This document shows, one piece after another, positions 17,297-26,500 of a stretch of 64,000 nucleotides of DNA (position 1 is the first letter of the stretch; every line of letters begins with the position of its first letter). The position numbers and the translations under genes were made by a program. The notes under the pieces are model-generated. The model was given only the letters and a program-made list of their open reading frames with translations. It was not told the origin of the DNA and did not search any database. The stretch comes from Sphaerotilus sulfidivorans (GTDB taxonomy: Bacteria > Pseudomonadota > Gammaproteobacteria > Burkholderiales > Burkholderiaceae_C). The DNA is taken from assembly GCF_013426975.1 (NCBI RefSeq), contig NZ_JACCPY010000005.1, positions 1-64,000 of the forward strand, read 5' to 3'.

Positions 17297-18168
17297 AGCC
17301 GCGCGATCTGCTCGACCTGACGCTGCTGGCCGCGCTCTGGGGCGGCTCCTTCCTGTTCATGCGCTATGCGGTGCCGGACTTCGGCGTGGTGCCGCTGATC
17401 TGGCTGCGCGTCGCGCTGGCCAGCATCTGCCTGCTGCCGCTGCTGCTGATGAAGGGTCAGCTCGGCGCGCTGCGCGAACGCGCCGGCGCGGTGGCGGTGA
17501 TGGGCCTGTTCAACTCCGGCCTGCCCTTCCTGCTGATCGCCTGGGCCACGCTGTCGATCACCGCCGGACTGGCCTCGATCATGAACGCGATGACACCGGT
17601 CTGCACCGCGGTGATCGGCGCGATCTGGCTCGGCGACCGGCTGGACGGGCGCCGGAGTCTGGGGCTGCTGCTCGGGCTGGCCGGCGTGGCGCTGCTGGCG
17701 GCCGACAAGGCGGATTTCCGTCCCGGCGGCTCGGGCTGGGCGATCGTGGCGATGCTGCTGGCCACCGCCTGCTACGGCTTCGCGGCCAATCACACCCGCC
17801 GCTACCTGCAGGGCGTGCCGGCGCTGGTCAATGCCACCGGCACGCAGCTGGTGTCGGCGCTGGTGCTGCTGCCGCCGGCACTGTGGAGCTGGCCGGAACG
17901 CATGCCCGGCCTGGGCCCGTGGCTGGCCGCGCTGGTGCTGGGCGTGGCCTGCTCGGCGCTGGCCTATCTGCTGTTCTTCCGGCTGATCGCGCGGGTCGGC
18001 GCCAGCCGGGCGGTCACGGTGACCTTCCTGGTGCCGGTGTTCGGCACGCTGTGGGGCGCCCTGTTCCTGGGCGAGCCGGTCACCGCGTCGATGCTGGCGG
18101 GCGGCGCCGTGGTGCTGCTGGGCACCGGGCTGGCCACCGGCGTGATCGGCGGCCAGCGCAGCCCCTGA
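17293..18168 (+). CDS. EamA/DMT-family transporter
   Basis: 291 residues with ten hydrophobic segments in two EamA repeats. The start is LDLTLLAALWGGSFLFMRYA, with the family W-G-x-x-F pattern, and repeat two has ATACYGFAANHTRRYL. Substrate unknown; members export metabolites or drugs across the inner membrane. It overlaps the MerR gene by four bases (ATGA), so it is translationally coupled and probably shares its regulation. It ends immediately beside the convergent dctP stop. Confidence 0.9.
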   Translation: MKPRDLLDLTLLAALWGGSFLFMRYAVPDFGVVPLIWLRVALASICLLPLLLMKGQLGALRERAGAVAVMGLFNSGLPFLLIAWATLSITAGLASIMNAMTPVCTAVIGAIWLGDRLDGRRSLGLLLGLAGVALLAADKADFRPGGSGWAIVAMLLATACYGFAANHTRRYLQGVPALVNATGTQLVSALVLLPPALWSWPERMPGLGPWLAALVLGVACSALAYLLFFRLIARVGASRAVTVTFLVPVFGTLWGALFLGEPVTASMLAGGAVVLLGTGLATGVIGGQRSP

Positions 18169-19188
18169 TCACTTCGCCGCGCGCAGCTTCGTCAGCGCCG
18201 ACTGAGTCTCGTTCCACAGGTCCATGCCGACATTGACGCCAATGCTGGCGTTGACCCGCGTCAGGCGGTCGCGCATGCGCGCGGCCTCGGCCGGCGAGAG
18301 TTCGTTGATCTGCATGCCCTTGGCCTTGAGTTCGGCCAGCGCACGGCCGGCCTCCTCGCGGGTGTCCCTGCGCTCGAAGTCGCGGCTGGCGCGTGCGGCG
18401 TCCTGCAGCACCTTCTGCTCGGCCGGGCTCAGGCCGTCCCACCACTTCTTGCTGACGGTGATGATCCACGGGCTGTAGACATGGTTGGTCACCGTCAGGT
18501 ACTTCTGCACCTCATGGAACTTGCTCGACAGGATGGTGTTGTACGGGTTCTCCTGGCCGTCGACCGCCCGGGTCTCCAGCGCCGAGAACAGCTCCGAGAA
18601 GGGCATCGGCACCGCGTTGGCGCCCAGGCTGCGGAAGCTCTCGAGGAAGACGTTGTTCTGCATCACCCGCAGCTTCACGCCGTCCAGGTCTTCCAGCTTC
18701 GTGACCGGGCGCTTGCTGTTGGTCAGGTTGCGGAAACCGTTCTCCCAGTAGACGAGGCCGACCAGGCCCTTGTCCTGCAGTTTGGCCTTGACCTTCTCGC
18801 CGATCGGGCCGTCGAGAATGATGTCGGCCTCCTTCGCGCTGTTGAACAGGAAGGGCGTGTCCCACAGCGCCATCTCCTTGGTGATGCCCACCAGCGTGGC
18901 GGTGGAGCCCACCATCATCTCCTGCGCACCGCCGATCAGCGCCTGCTGCATCTGCGTGTCCGGGCCGAGCGCGGCCGAGCCGATCGCACGCACCCGCATC
19001 TTGCCGCCGGAGGCCTTCTCGACCTGCTCGGCGAAGAACTTCACCGCACGGCCCTGGTTGCTGTTCTCGTTGAGGCCGTAGCCGAAGCGGATCAGGCGCG
19101 GCTTGATGTCCTGCGCGCTGGCCAGCAGCGGAGCGGCAAGGGCAGCCACCGCAGCAGCGGCGACGACGGCACGACGGATCGGATTCAT
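18169..19188 (-). CDS. TRAP transporter solute-binding protein (DctP family)
   Basis: 339 residues from the ATG at 19188. A Sec signal (AVVAAAAVAALAAPLLASAQ) exports it to the periplasm. The DctP features are RFGYGLNENSNQGRAVKFFAE and KLRVMQNNVFLESFRSLGAN, the latter holding the carboxylate-binding arginine. It binds a sugar acid or other carboxylate for the DctQM membrane pair upstream. The order dctQ-dctM-dctP with gntK suggests gluconate or a related aldonate. Confidence 0.92.
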   Translation of the reverse strand: MNPIRRAVVAAAAVAALAAPLLASAQDIKPRLIRFGYGLNENSNQGRAVKFFAEQVEKASGGKMRVRAIGSAALGPDTQMQQALIGGAQEMMVGSTATLVGITKEMALWDTPFLFNSAKEADIILDGPIGEKVKAKLQDKGLVGLVYWENGFRNLTNSKRPVTKLEDLDGVKLRVMQNNVFLESFRSLGANAVPMPFSELFSALETRAVDGQENPYNTILSSKFHEVQKYLTVTNHVYSPWIITVSKKWWDGLSPAEQKVLQDAARASRDFERRDTREEAGRALAELKAKGMQINELSPAEAARMRDRLTRVNASIGVNVGMDLWNETQSALTKLRAAK

Positions 19189-19241
19189 CAGGTTCTCCTT
19201 CGGGACAAGGTCAGGGACAGGATCAGGGGGGGCAGAAGCGA

Positions 19242-20549
19242 TCAGCGCATCCACACCAGCGGCGCGGTGACGATCTGCGGGAAGACCACGAACAGGGCCA
19301 GGATCAGCGCATAGGTGATCAGGAAGGGATTGACGCCCCGGATCACCTGCGCCAGCGGCATGCGCCCCACCCCGGCCACGACATTGAGCACCGTGCCCAC
19401 CGGCGGCGTGATCAGGCCGATGGCGCCGTTGAGCACGAACATCAGGCCGAAGTAGACCGGGTCGATGCCGGCCTTGACCGCGATCGGCAGCATCACCGGC
19501 GCGAAGATCAGGATGGTGGGCGTCAGATCCAGCGCGGTGCCGATCAGCACCAGGACGATCATCATCACCGCCATCAGCAGCCGCGGACTCTCGACCAGGC
19601 CACCCAGCCAGCCGGTCAGCACGCCCGGCAGATCGGCCAGCGTGATCATGTAGCTGGCCACCTGCGCGCCGGCGCACAGGAACATCACCACCGCAGTGGT
19701 GCGCCCGGCGTTGACCAGCACCGGCAGCAGCTCGGCCAGACGCATCTCGCGGTGGATGAACAGCGCCACCACCAGCGCGTACATCGCCGCCACCACCGCC
19801 GCCTCGGTCGGCGTGAACACGCCGCTCTTCATGCCGCCGATGATGATCAGCGGCATCAGCAGCGCCCAGAAGGCGCGGCCGGTGATCTTCAGGCGCTCGG
19901 CCAGCGGCACCTTCGGGTCGGCCGGCAGCTCGATGCCGCGCAGCACCCAGCGCCAGGCCAGGATCAGGCCCGCACCCATGATCAGTCCCGGCACGATGCC
20001 CGACAGGAACAACGCCGAGATCGAGGTGTTGGTGGTCACGCCGTAGATCACGAAGGGCATCGACGGCGGAATGATCGGCGCGATGATGCCGCCGGAGGCC
20101 AGCAGACCGCCCGAGGTGGGCAGCGGATAGCCGCGGTCACGCATCATCGGCAGCAGGATGGTGGCCAGGGCCGCGGTGTCGGCCAGCGCCGAGCCGCTCA
20201 TCGAAGCCATCAGCACCGCCGCGCCGATCGCCACATAGCCCAGGCCACCGCGCACATGCCCGACCCAGGCCTGCGCCATGTCGATGATGCGACGGCTGAT
20301 GCCGCCGGCATTCATCAGCTCGCCGGCCAGCACGAAGAAGGGCACCGCCAGCAGCGCGAAGCTGTCGACGCCGCCCACCAGGTTCTGCGCCAGCAGCTGC
20401 GCGTCCCAGAAGCCCAGCACCCAGGCCATGCCGGCGCCGGTCAGCACCAGCGCCAGGCCCATGTTCATGCCGATGCCCATCAGCACCAGCATGCCGACGC
20501 AGAAGACGACGAAGGCCTGCGCCTCCGGCGTGAGTCCGAGAAAGTCCAT
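19242..20549 (-). CDS. TRAP transporter large permease (DctM family)
   Basis: 435 residues with about twelve hydrophobic segments. Recognisable DctM blocks are AVPFFVLAGELMNAGGI, GSALADTAALATILLPMM and the GGIIAPIIPPSMPFVIYG stretch. It is the ion-coupled translocating subunit. The start at 20549 (MDFLGLTPEAQAF) is 25 bases after the dctQ stop; a longer frame from 20639 overlaps dctQ and is not credible. Confidence 0.93.
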   Translation of the reverse strand: MDFLGLTPEAQAFVVFCVGMLVLMGIGMNMGLALVLTGAGMAWVLGFWDAQLLAQNLVGGVDSFALLAVPFFVLAGELMNAGGISRRIIDMAQAWVGHVRGGLGYVAIGAAVLMASMSGSALADTAALATILLPMMRDRGYPLPTSGGLLASGGIIAPIIPPSMPFVIYGVTTNTSISALFLSGIVPGLIMGAGLILAWRWVLRGIELPADPKVPLAERLKITGRAFWALLMPLIIIGGMKSGVFTPTEAAVVAAMYALVVALFIHREMRLAELLPVLVNAGRTTAVVMFLCAGAQVASYMITLADLPGVLTGWLGGLVESPRLLMAVMMIVLVLIGTALDLTPTILIFAPVMLPIAVKAGIDPVYFGLMFVLNGAIGLITPPVGTVLNVVAGVGRMPLAQVIRGVNPFLITYALILALFVVFPQIVTAPLVWMR

Positions 20550-20574
20550 CACGTGATCCTTGACGCGCGGGCGC

Positions 20575-21093
20575 TCATTCGATGTCGGCCGCGTGGCCGA
20601 GGTGCAGCGGCGTGCCGCGCAGCAGCTCGACCAGCGCACAGACGCCGATCACCGCCGAGCACAGCAGCGCCGGCAGCGGCAGCAGCGCCAGCGGATAACC
20701 CATCACCGCCGAATGGCTGCCCCAGCCCACCGCCACCTGCTGCCACGCGCCCCAGCCCAGCAGCACGGCGGCCAGCAGCACCAGCAGCCGGATCAGCGCG
20801 GTGGCCAGGCGCAGGGCCAGCGGCCGCCCGGCCAGCATCGCCACCAGGCTGGTGAAGGCCATGTGCTCGCCACGCGGATAGGCCGCCGCCGCCCCGATGA
20901 AGACCATCCAGACGAAGAGCAGCCGCGAGAGTTCCTCGCTGGCCGCGATGCCGCTGCCGAAGCCGTAGCGCAGCACCACGTTCAGGAAGACCGCCAGCGA
21001 CATCACCGCCAGGCAGGCCGCCACCGCCCACTGCGCCAGACGCAGCGGCAGCGGCAGCGGGGAAGACGTGTTCGAGGTCGGAGACAGGCTCAT
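20575..21093 (-). CDS. TRAP transporter small permease (DctQ family)
   Basis: 172 residues with four membrane segments. FLNVVLRYGFGSGIAASEELSR is the DctQ signature, followed by FVWMVFIGAAAAYPRGEHMA. It pairs with DctM in the inner membrane. The start at 21093 overlaps the gluconokinase stop by four bases, so both are coupled and expressed from one promoter. Confidence 0.9.
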   Translation of the reverse strand: MSLSPTSNTSSPLPLPLRLAQWAVAACLAVMSLAVFLNVVLRYGFGSGIAASEELSRLLFVWMVFIGAAAAYPRGEHMAFTSLVAMLAGRPLALRLATALIRLLVLLAAVLLGWGAWQQVAVGWGSHSAVMGYPLALLPLPALLCSAVIGVCALVELLRGTPLHLGHAADIE

Positions 21094-21626
21094 GGGCAGA
21101 CTCCATCGGCAGAAATCGGGGCCGCGACGACTGCCGCGCACAGCTCATCGAGCGGCTGCGTGGCCGACAGCCTCAGCACGTCGGGCTCCAGCGCGGGGTC
21201 GGGCCGCTCCAGCGTGGCGAACTGGCTGTCGACCAGGCTGCTGGAGAAGAAATGCGTCGCACGCGACGCCACCCGGCGCAGCGCCTCGTCGCGGTCCAGC
21301 TCGAGAAAGACGAAGCGCAGGCCCGGACAGGCCGCACGCAGCCGGTCGCGGTAGGCGCGCTTCAGCGCCGAGCAGCTCAGCACCGCGCCACCCTCCTGCG
21401 CCGCATGGCGTCCCAGTTCGGCCCCGAGCCGGTCGAGCCAGCCGGCGCGGTCGGCGTCATCCAGCGCGATGCCCCGGCTCATCTTGGCGCGGCTCTCGAC
21501 GCTGTGGTGGTCGTCGCCCTCGATCAGCGGCAGCGCCAGCGCCGCGGCCAGCGCCGCGCCCAGGCTGGACTTGCCGCAGCCGGCCACGCCCATGACGACA
21601 AAGGTGCGATGTCGGGAATCGGTCAT
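21090..21626 (-). CDS. gntK: gluconokinase
   Basis: 178 residues, the usual length for GntK. The Walker A motif is VVMGVAGCGKSSLGAALA near residue 11, then EGDDHHSVESRAKMSRGIAL and the LSCSALKRAYRDRLR segment that is diagnostic of gluconokinases. It phosphorylates gluconate to 6-phosphogluconate. First gene of the operon gntK-dctQ-dctM-dctP, read from a promoter region with two palindromic operators, and divergent from a LacI-type regulator. Confidence 0.93.
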   Translation of the reverse strand: MTDSRHRTFVVMGVAGCGKSSLGAALAAALALPLIEGDDHHSVESRAKMSRGIALDDADRAGWLDRLGAELGRHAAQEGGAVLSCSALKRAYRDRLRAACPGLRFVFLELDRDEALRRVASRATHFFSSSLVDSQFATLERPDPALEPDVLRLSATQPLDELCAAVVAAPISADGVCP

Positions 21627-21678
21627 CGGGAAGGAACCGTTCGAATCTCGTGTTTCGGGTCACAGTCCGGATCGCATC

Positions 21679-21694
21679 TTGGACAGCGCTATCC
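21679..21694. promoter_or_regulatory. operator 1 of the gluconate regulon
   Basis: TTGGACAGCGCTATCC, centred on the palindrome AGCGCT with GGA/TCC arms, as expected for a LacI-family repressor. It is identical to operator 2, 66 bases away centre to centre. It lies nearer gntK and probably controls that operon. Confidence 0.7.
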
Positions 21695-21744
21695 GAACTG
21701 GAAAAACAAAAAGGCGCTCAGGGAGAACCCGTCTGCCGCCTTTA

Positions 21745-21760
21745 TTGGACAGCGCTATCC
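21745..21760. promoter_or_regulatory. operator 2 of the gluconate regulon
   Basis: A second exact copy of TTGGACAGCGCTATCC, 55 bases before the start of the LacI-type regulator gene. Two identical sites at about six helical turns suggest joint repression of both divergent units, possibly by DNA looping. Confidence 0.7.
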
Positions 21761-21814
21761 TAGAAACGCCATGCCACACTTCGCATCCGTGCTAACCCTG
21801 ATCCTGCCTGCCGC

Positions 21815-22849
21815 ATGAATTCCGATCCCCGCGCCTCCGCCCGCCGCCGCGCCACCGGGCGGGTCACGCTGGCCGATGTCGCCCAGGCCGCGGGCGTCAG
21901 CCCGATCACCGTCTCGCGCGCACTGCGCGGCGAGCGTGCGGTCGACCCGGAGCTGGTCGAGCGGGTGCGCGCGGCGGCCACCCGCCTGGGCTATGTGCCC
22001 GACCCGGCTGCACGCGCGCTGGCCTCGCAGCGCGGCACGCATGTCGCGGTGCTGATTCCGCTGCTGTCGAACACGCTCTTCGTCGACCTGATCGAGGCGC
22101 TGCAGCACACGCTGCGCCCGGCCGGCTACCAGGCGCTGATCGGCATCACCCACTACAACCCGTCCGAGGAGGAGCAGCTGCTGCGCGAGCAGCTGATGCA
22201 CCGCCCGGCCGGCCTGATCGTCACCGGCCGCAGTCACAGCCCGGCCGCGCAGGCGCTGATCGACGCCAGCGGCGTGCCCTGCGTGCATGTCATGGAGACG
22301 ATCGACGCGCCCGGCGTGCACAGCGTCGGCTTCTCGCAGAAGGCGGCCGGCGCGGCGGTGGTGCGCCACCTGATCGAGCGCGGGCGCCGGCGCATCGCCT
22401 TTGCCGGCGCGCAGCTCGACGCGCGCACGCTGCAGCGCCTGGAGGGCTGGCGCGAGGCGCTGGGCGAGGCCGGCCTGCATGACGCGCGGCTGGAGTGGCT
22501 CAATCCGGCGCCGTCATCGATGGCGCTGGGCGCCCGGCTGCTCGAGCAGATCCTGGCGATGAAGCCGGCGGTCGACGCGATCTTCTTCTGCAACGACGAC
22601 CTGGCGCAGGGCGCGCTGCTGGCGGCGCAGCGGCTGCGGCTGGCGGTGCCGAAGCGGCTGGCCATCGTCGGTTTCAACGACCTGACCGGCAGCGACCAGA
22701 TGGTGCCGGCGCTGACCACGGTGCGCACGCCGCGCGGCGAGATCGGCCAGCGCGCCGCGCAGATGCTGCTGACGCTGATGCGCGGCGGCACGCCCCCGGA
22801 GCGCTGCGTCGACGTCGGCTTCGAGCTGGTGGTGCGCGAGAGCAGCTGA
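21815..22849 (+). CDS. LacI-family repressor of the gluconate operon (GntR-type)
   Basis: 344 residues. The DNA-binding domain VTLADVAQAAGVSPITVSRA is followed by the hinge LGYVPDPAARALASQRG; the periplasmic-binding-like domain has IPLLSNTLFVDLIEAL and the late FNDLTGSDQMVPALTTVRTP. It resembles Gram-negative gluconate repressors and probably binds the two flanking TTGGACAGCGCTATCC operators, releasing on gluconate or 6-phosphogluconate. Ligand inferred from the neighbouring kinase. Confidence 0.9.
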   Translation: MNSDPRASARRRATGRVTLADVAQAAGVSPITVSRALRGERAVDPELVERVRAAATRLGYVPDPAARALASQRGTHVAVLIPLLSNTLFVDLIEALQHTLRPAGYQALIGITHYNPSEEEQLLREQLMHRPAGLIVTGRSHSPAAQALIDASGVPCVHVMETIDAPGVHSVGFSQKAAGAAVVRHLIERGRRRIAFAGAQLDARTLQRLEGWREALGEAGLHDARLEWLNPAPSSMALGARLLEQILAMKPAVDAIFFCNDDLAQGALLAAQRLRLAVPKRLAIVGFNDLTGSDQMVPALTTVRTPRGEIGQRAAQMLLTLMRGGTPPERCVDVGFELVVRESS

Positions 22850-22879
22850 GGCGCCCCGGCACTTGCACGCTTGCACGCT

Positions 22880-23374
22880 TCAGGCCGCCGGCACCGCCAC
22901 CGGCAGCCGCGCCTGCGCCTTGATCTCGCGCAGCACCACGCTCGAGCGCACATGGGTCACGCCGGGCAGGCGGAACATGGTGTCGTGCAGGAAGCGCTCG
23001 TAGGTCTTGATGTCCGACACCAGCACCCGCAGCACATAGTCGCTCTGGCCGGTGGTGCTGTAGCCGCTGACGATCTGCGGGCAGGCGGCCACCGCACGCT
23101 CGAAGCGCTGCACCGTCTCCTCGGTGTGCGGCGCCAGATTGACCTCGGCGATCACGCACAGCGACAGCCCCGCCTTCTCGCGGTCGACGGTGACGGTGTA
23201 GCCGGTGACCACGCCGCGCGCCTCCAGCTCGCGCAGCCGCTTCCAGCACGAGGTCGAGGACATGCCGACCCGCTCGGCGATCTGCGCCACCGACTGGCGC
23301 GAGTCGCGCTGCAGCTCGTTGAGGATCAGCGCGTCGCGCCGATCCAGCCTGTCGGGCTGATCCGGACTGTCCAT
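22880..23374 (-). CDS. Lrp/AsnC-family regulator, divergent from indolepyruvate oxidoreductase
   Basis: 164 residues; ATG at 23374 with GGAGAG upstream. The helix-turn-helix is QSVAQIAERVGMSSTSCWKR, followed by the RAM domain (TGQSDYVLRVLVSDIKTYER). It is divergent from the 1220-residue oxidoreductase gene across 127 bases. It probably senses an aromatic or branched amino acid and controls that enzyme; this is inferred from position. Confidence 0.9.
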   Translation of the reverse strand: MDSPDQPDRLDRRDALILNELQRDSRQSVAQIAERVGMSSTSCWKRLRELEARGVVTGYTVTVDREKAGLSLCVIAEVNLAPHTEETVQRFERAVAACPQIVSGYSTTGQSDYVLRVLVSDIKTYERFLHDTMFRLPGVTHVRSSVVLREIKAQARLPVAVPAA

Positions 23375-23501
23375 TCATCGCTCTCCGCAGCAATCGGAAT
23401 GCCTGTTCTCGAATCGGCGATCCTGCGCGAAACGAAAGAACGACGCTACCGGCATCGATCCCTAGAGTCATCCGGCATCAGGACAAGAACCGGAGACACA
23501 G

Positions 23502-26500
23502 ATGAACGCCCCTTTGCCCGCACACACGCTGCTGCGCCCCGAGGTCAGGCTGGAGGACGCGCTGCTGGCGCGCGGCGGCACGGTGCTGCTCAGCGGCACG
23601 CAGGCGCTGGTGCGGCTGCCGCTGATGCAGCGCGCCGCGGACGCCGCACGCGGCCTGGACAGCGCCGGCTTCGTCAGCGGCTACCGCGGCTCGCCGCTCG
23701 GCCAGGTCGACCAGCAGGTCTGGAAGGCGAAGGCCGCCTATGAGGCGGCCGGCGTGCGCTTCCTGCCGGCGATCAACGAGGAGCTGGCCGCCACCGCGGT
23801 GCTGGGCACGCAGCGCGTCGAAGCCGATCCGCAGCGCGAGGTCGAAGGCGTGTTCGCGCTCTGGTACGGCAAGGGGCCCGGCGTGGACCGCGCCGGCGAC
23901 GCGCTGCACCACGGCAACGCCTACGGCGCCTCGCCGCACGGCGGCGTGCTGGTGGTGGCCGGCGACGACCACGGCTGCGTGTCCTCATCGATGCCGCACC
24001 AGAGCGACCGCGTCTTCCAGGCCTGGAAGATGCCGGTGCTGTCGCCGTCCAGCATCGCCGAGCTGATCGAGTTCGGCCTGCACGGCTGGGCGCTGTCGCG
24101 CTTCTCGGGCGCCTGGGTCGGCATGACCGCGCTCTCGGAGGTGATCGAGAGCAGCGCCACCGTCGACCTGGACGCGATCGCCCGCGCGGCGGCGCGCTGG
24201 CATGACGCCGACACGGTGCGAGCGCGAACCGGCTTCGCGCCGCCGGCCGACGGCCTGCACTACCGCTGGCCCGACCTGCCCTCGCTGGCGATCGAGCAGC
24301 GCCTGCACGCCAAGCTCGACGCGGTGCGCGCCTTCGCGCGCGTCAATCCGGTCGACCGGATGGTGATCGAGTCGGCGCAGGCCACGGTCGGCATCGTCAC
24401 CGTCGGCAAGGCCCATGCGGACCTGATGGAGGTGCTGCGCCGACTCGAGCTGTCGCCGGTGCAGCTCGCCGCAGCCGGCGTGCGGCTCTACAAGGTCGGC
24501 CTGAGCTGGCCGGTCGAGCCCACGCGGCTGCGCGCCTTCGCGCACGGCCTGCGCGAAATCCTGGTCATCGAGGAGAAGGCGCCGATCGTCGAGGAACAGC
24601 TGCGCGAGCTGCTCTACGCCGCGCCCGCCGACGCCCGGCCGGCGCTGCTCGGCAAGCACGACCGCAGCGGCACGCCGCTGCTGAGCGAGCTGGGCGAGCT
24701 GCGCCCCTCCCGGCTGATCGAGCCGGTCGCGGCCTGGCTGGCGGCGCATGACGCGCGGCTGGACCGCCGCACCCTCGTCGTCGATTTCACCATGCCGCGC
24801 CTGCCCGCCGGCGCCCCCGAGGCGCCGCGGCGCGCGCCCTGGTTCTGCGCCGGCTGCCCGCACAACCTCTCGACGAAGGTGCCCGAGGGCTCGCGCGCGC
24901 AGGCCGGCATCGGCTGCCATTTCATGGCGAGCTGGATGGACCGCGACACCGAGGGCCTGATCCAGATGGGCGGCGAGGGCGTCGACTGGGTCTCGCACGC
25001 GATGTTCACCCGCGAGCCGCATGTCTTCCAGAACCTCGGCGACGGCACCTACTACCACTCCGGCTACCTCGCTATCCGGCAGGCGGTGGCGGCGAAAGCG
25101 ACGCTCACCTACAAGATCCTGTTCAACGACGCGGTGGCGATGACCGGCGGCCAGCCGGTCGACGGCGTGACCAGCCCGGACCGCATCGCCCGCCAGGTCG
25201 AGGCCGAGGGCGTGGTGCGCATCGCGCTGCTCAGCGACGACATCGGCCGGTACGACGGCCAGCGCGAGCGCTTTCCCGCCGGCACCACCTTCCACGACCG
25301 CGACGCGCTCGACGCGGTGCAGCGCGAGCTGCGCGCCACGAAAGGCGTGACGGTGCTGATCTACGAGCAGACCTGCGCCGCCGAGAAGCGCCGCCGGCGC
25401 CGCAAGGGCGAACTGGCGACGCCGCCGCGCCGGCTGCACATCCACCCCGGCGTCTGCGAGGGCTGCGGCGACTGCAGCGCGCAGTCCAACTGCGTCGCGG
25501 TGCAGCCGATCGACACGCCGATGGGCCGCAAGCGCCGCATCGACGCCTCGGCCTGCAACCTCGACGAGTCCTGCGCCCAGGGCTTCTGCCCGAGCTTCGT
25601 CGGCCTGGTGGGCGCCACGCCCCGGCGGCGGCGCGGCGCGCTGGGCGACGCGACCGGCGCCGGCAGCGACTTCCGCCGCCGGGTCGACGCGCTGCCCGCA
25701 CCGGCCATGCCCGACACGCTCGGCGACGCGCCCTGGGACCTGCTGGTCACCGGGGTCGGCGGCACCGGCGTCATCACCGTCGGCATGCTGATCGCGATGG
25801 CCGCGCATCTGGAGGGACGTGCGGCCAGCGTGCTCGACTTCATGGGCTTCGCGCAGAAGGGCGGCGCGGTGCTGAGCTTCGTGCGCCTGGCCGACCGTCC
25901 GGAGGTGCTGCATCAGGTGCGCATCGACGCGCAGCAGGCCGACGCGCTGCTGGCCTGCGATCTGGTGGTCGGCGCCTCGCCCGAGGCGCTGCAGACGCTG
26001 CGCCATGGCCGCACCCGGGTGGTGGCCAATCTGCACGAGGCGCCGGTGGCCTCGACGATGCAGCAGCCCGACGCACGCGTGCCGGTCGACGACCTGCGCC
26101 GCCGGCTGACGCTGGCCGCAGGCGACGACCGGGTCGACACGCTCGACGCGCAGCAGCTCGCCGAAGGCTTTCTCGGCGACGCGATCGTCTCCAACATCGT
26201 CGCACTCGGCTTTGCCTGGCAGCGCGGGCTGGTGCCCGTCGGCCGCGCCGCGCTGGAACGCGCGATCGAACTCAACGGCGTGGCGGTCGAGGCCAACCGG
26301 GCCGCCTTCGCGCTCGGCCGGCTGGCCGCAGGCGACGCCGAGGGCTGCCGCGCGCTGCTCGGCACCGCCGCCGACGCGCCCGCCCCGGCCGAGACGCTCG
26401 ACGCGCTGATCGCCCGCGGCACCGCGCACCTGCGCGCCTACCAGAACGCCGCCTGGGCCGCACGCTGGCGCGAACGCGTCGAGCAGGTGCGCGCCTTCGA

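Noticed and set aside
20548-20557. ATCACGTGAT palindrome at the dctM start as another parS
   Set aside because: Only the CACGTG core matches; flanking bases do not fit the parS consensus.
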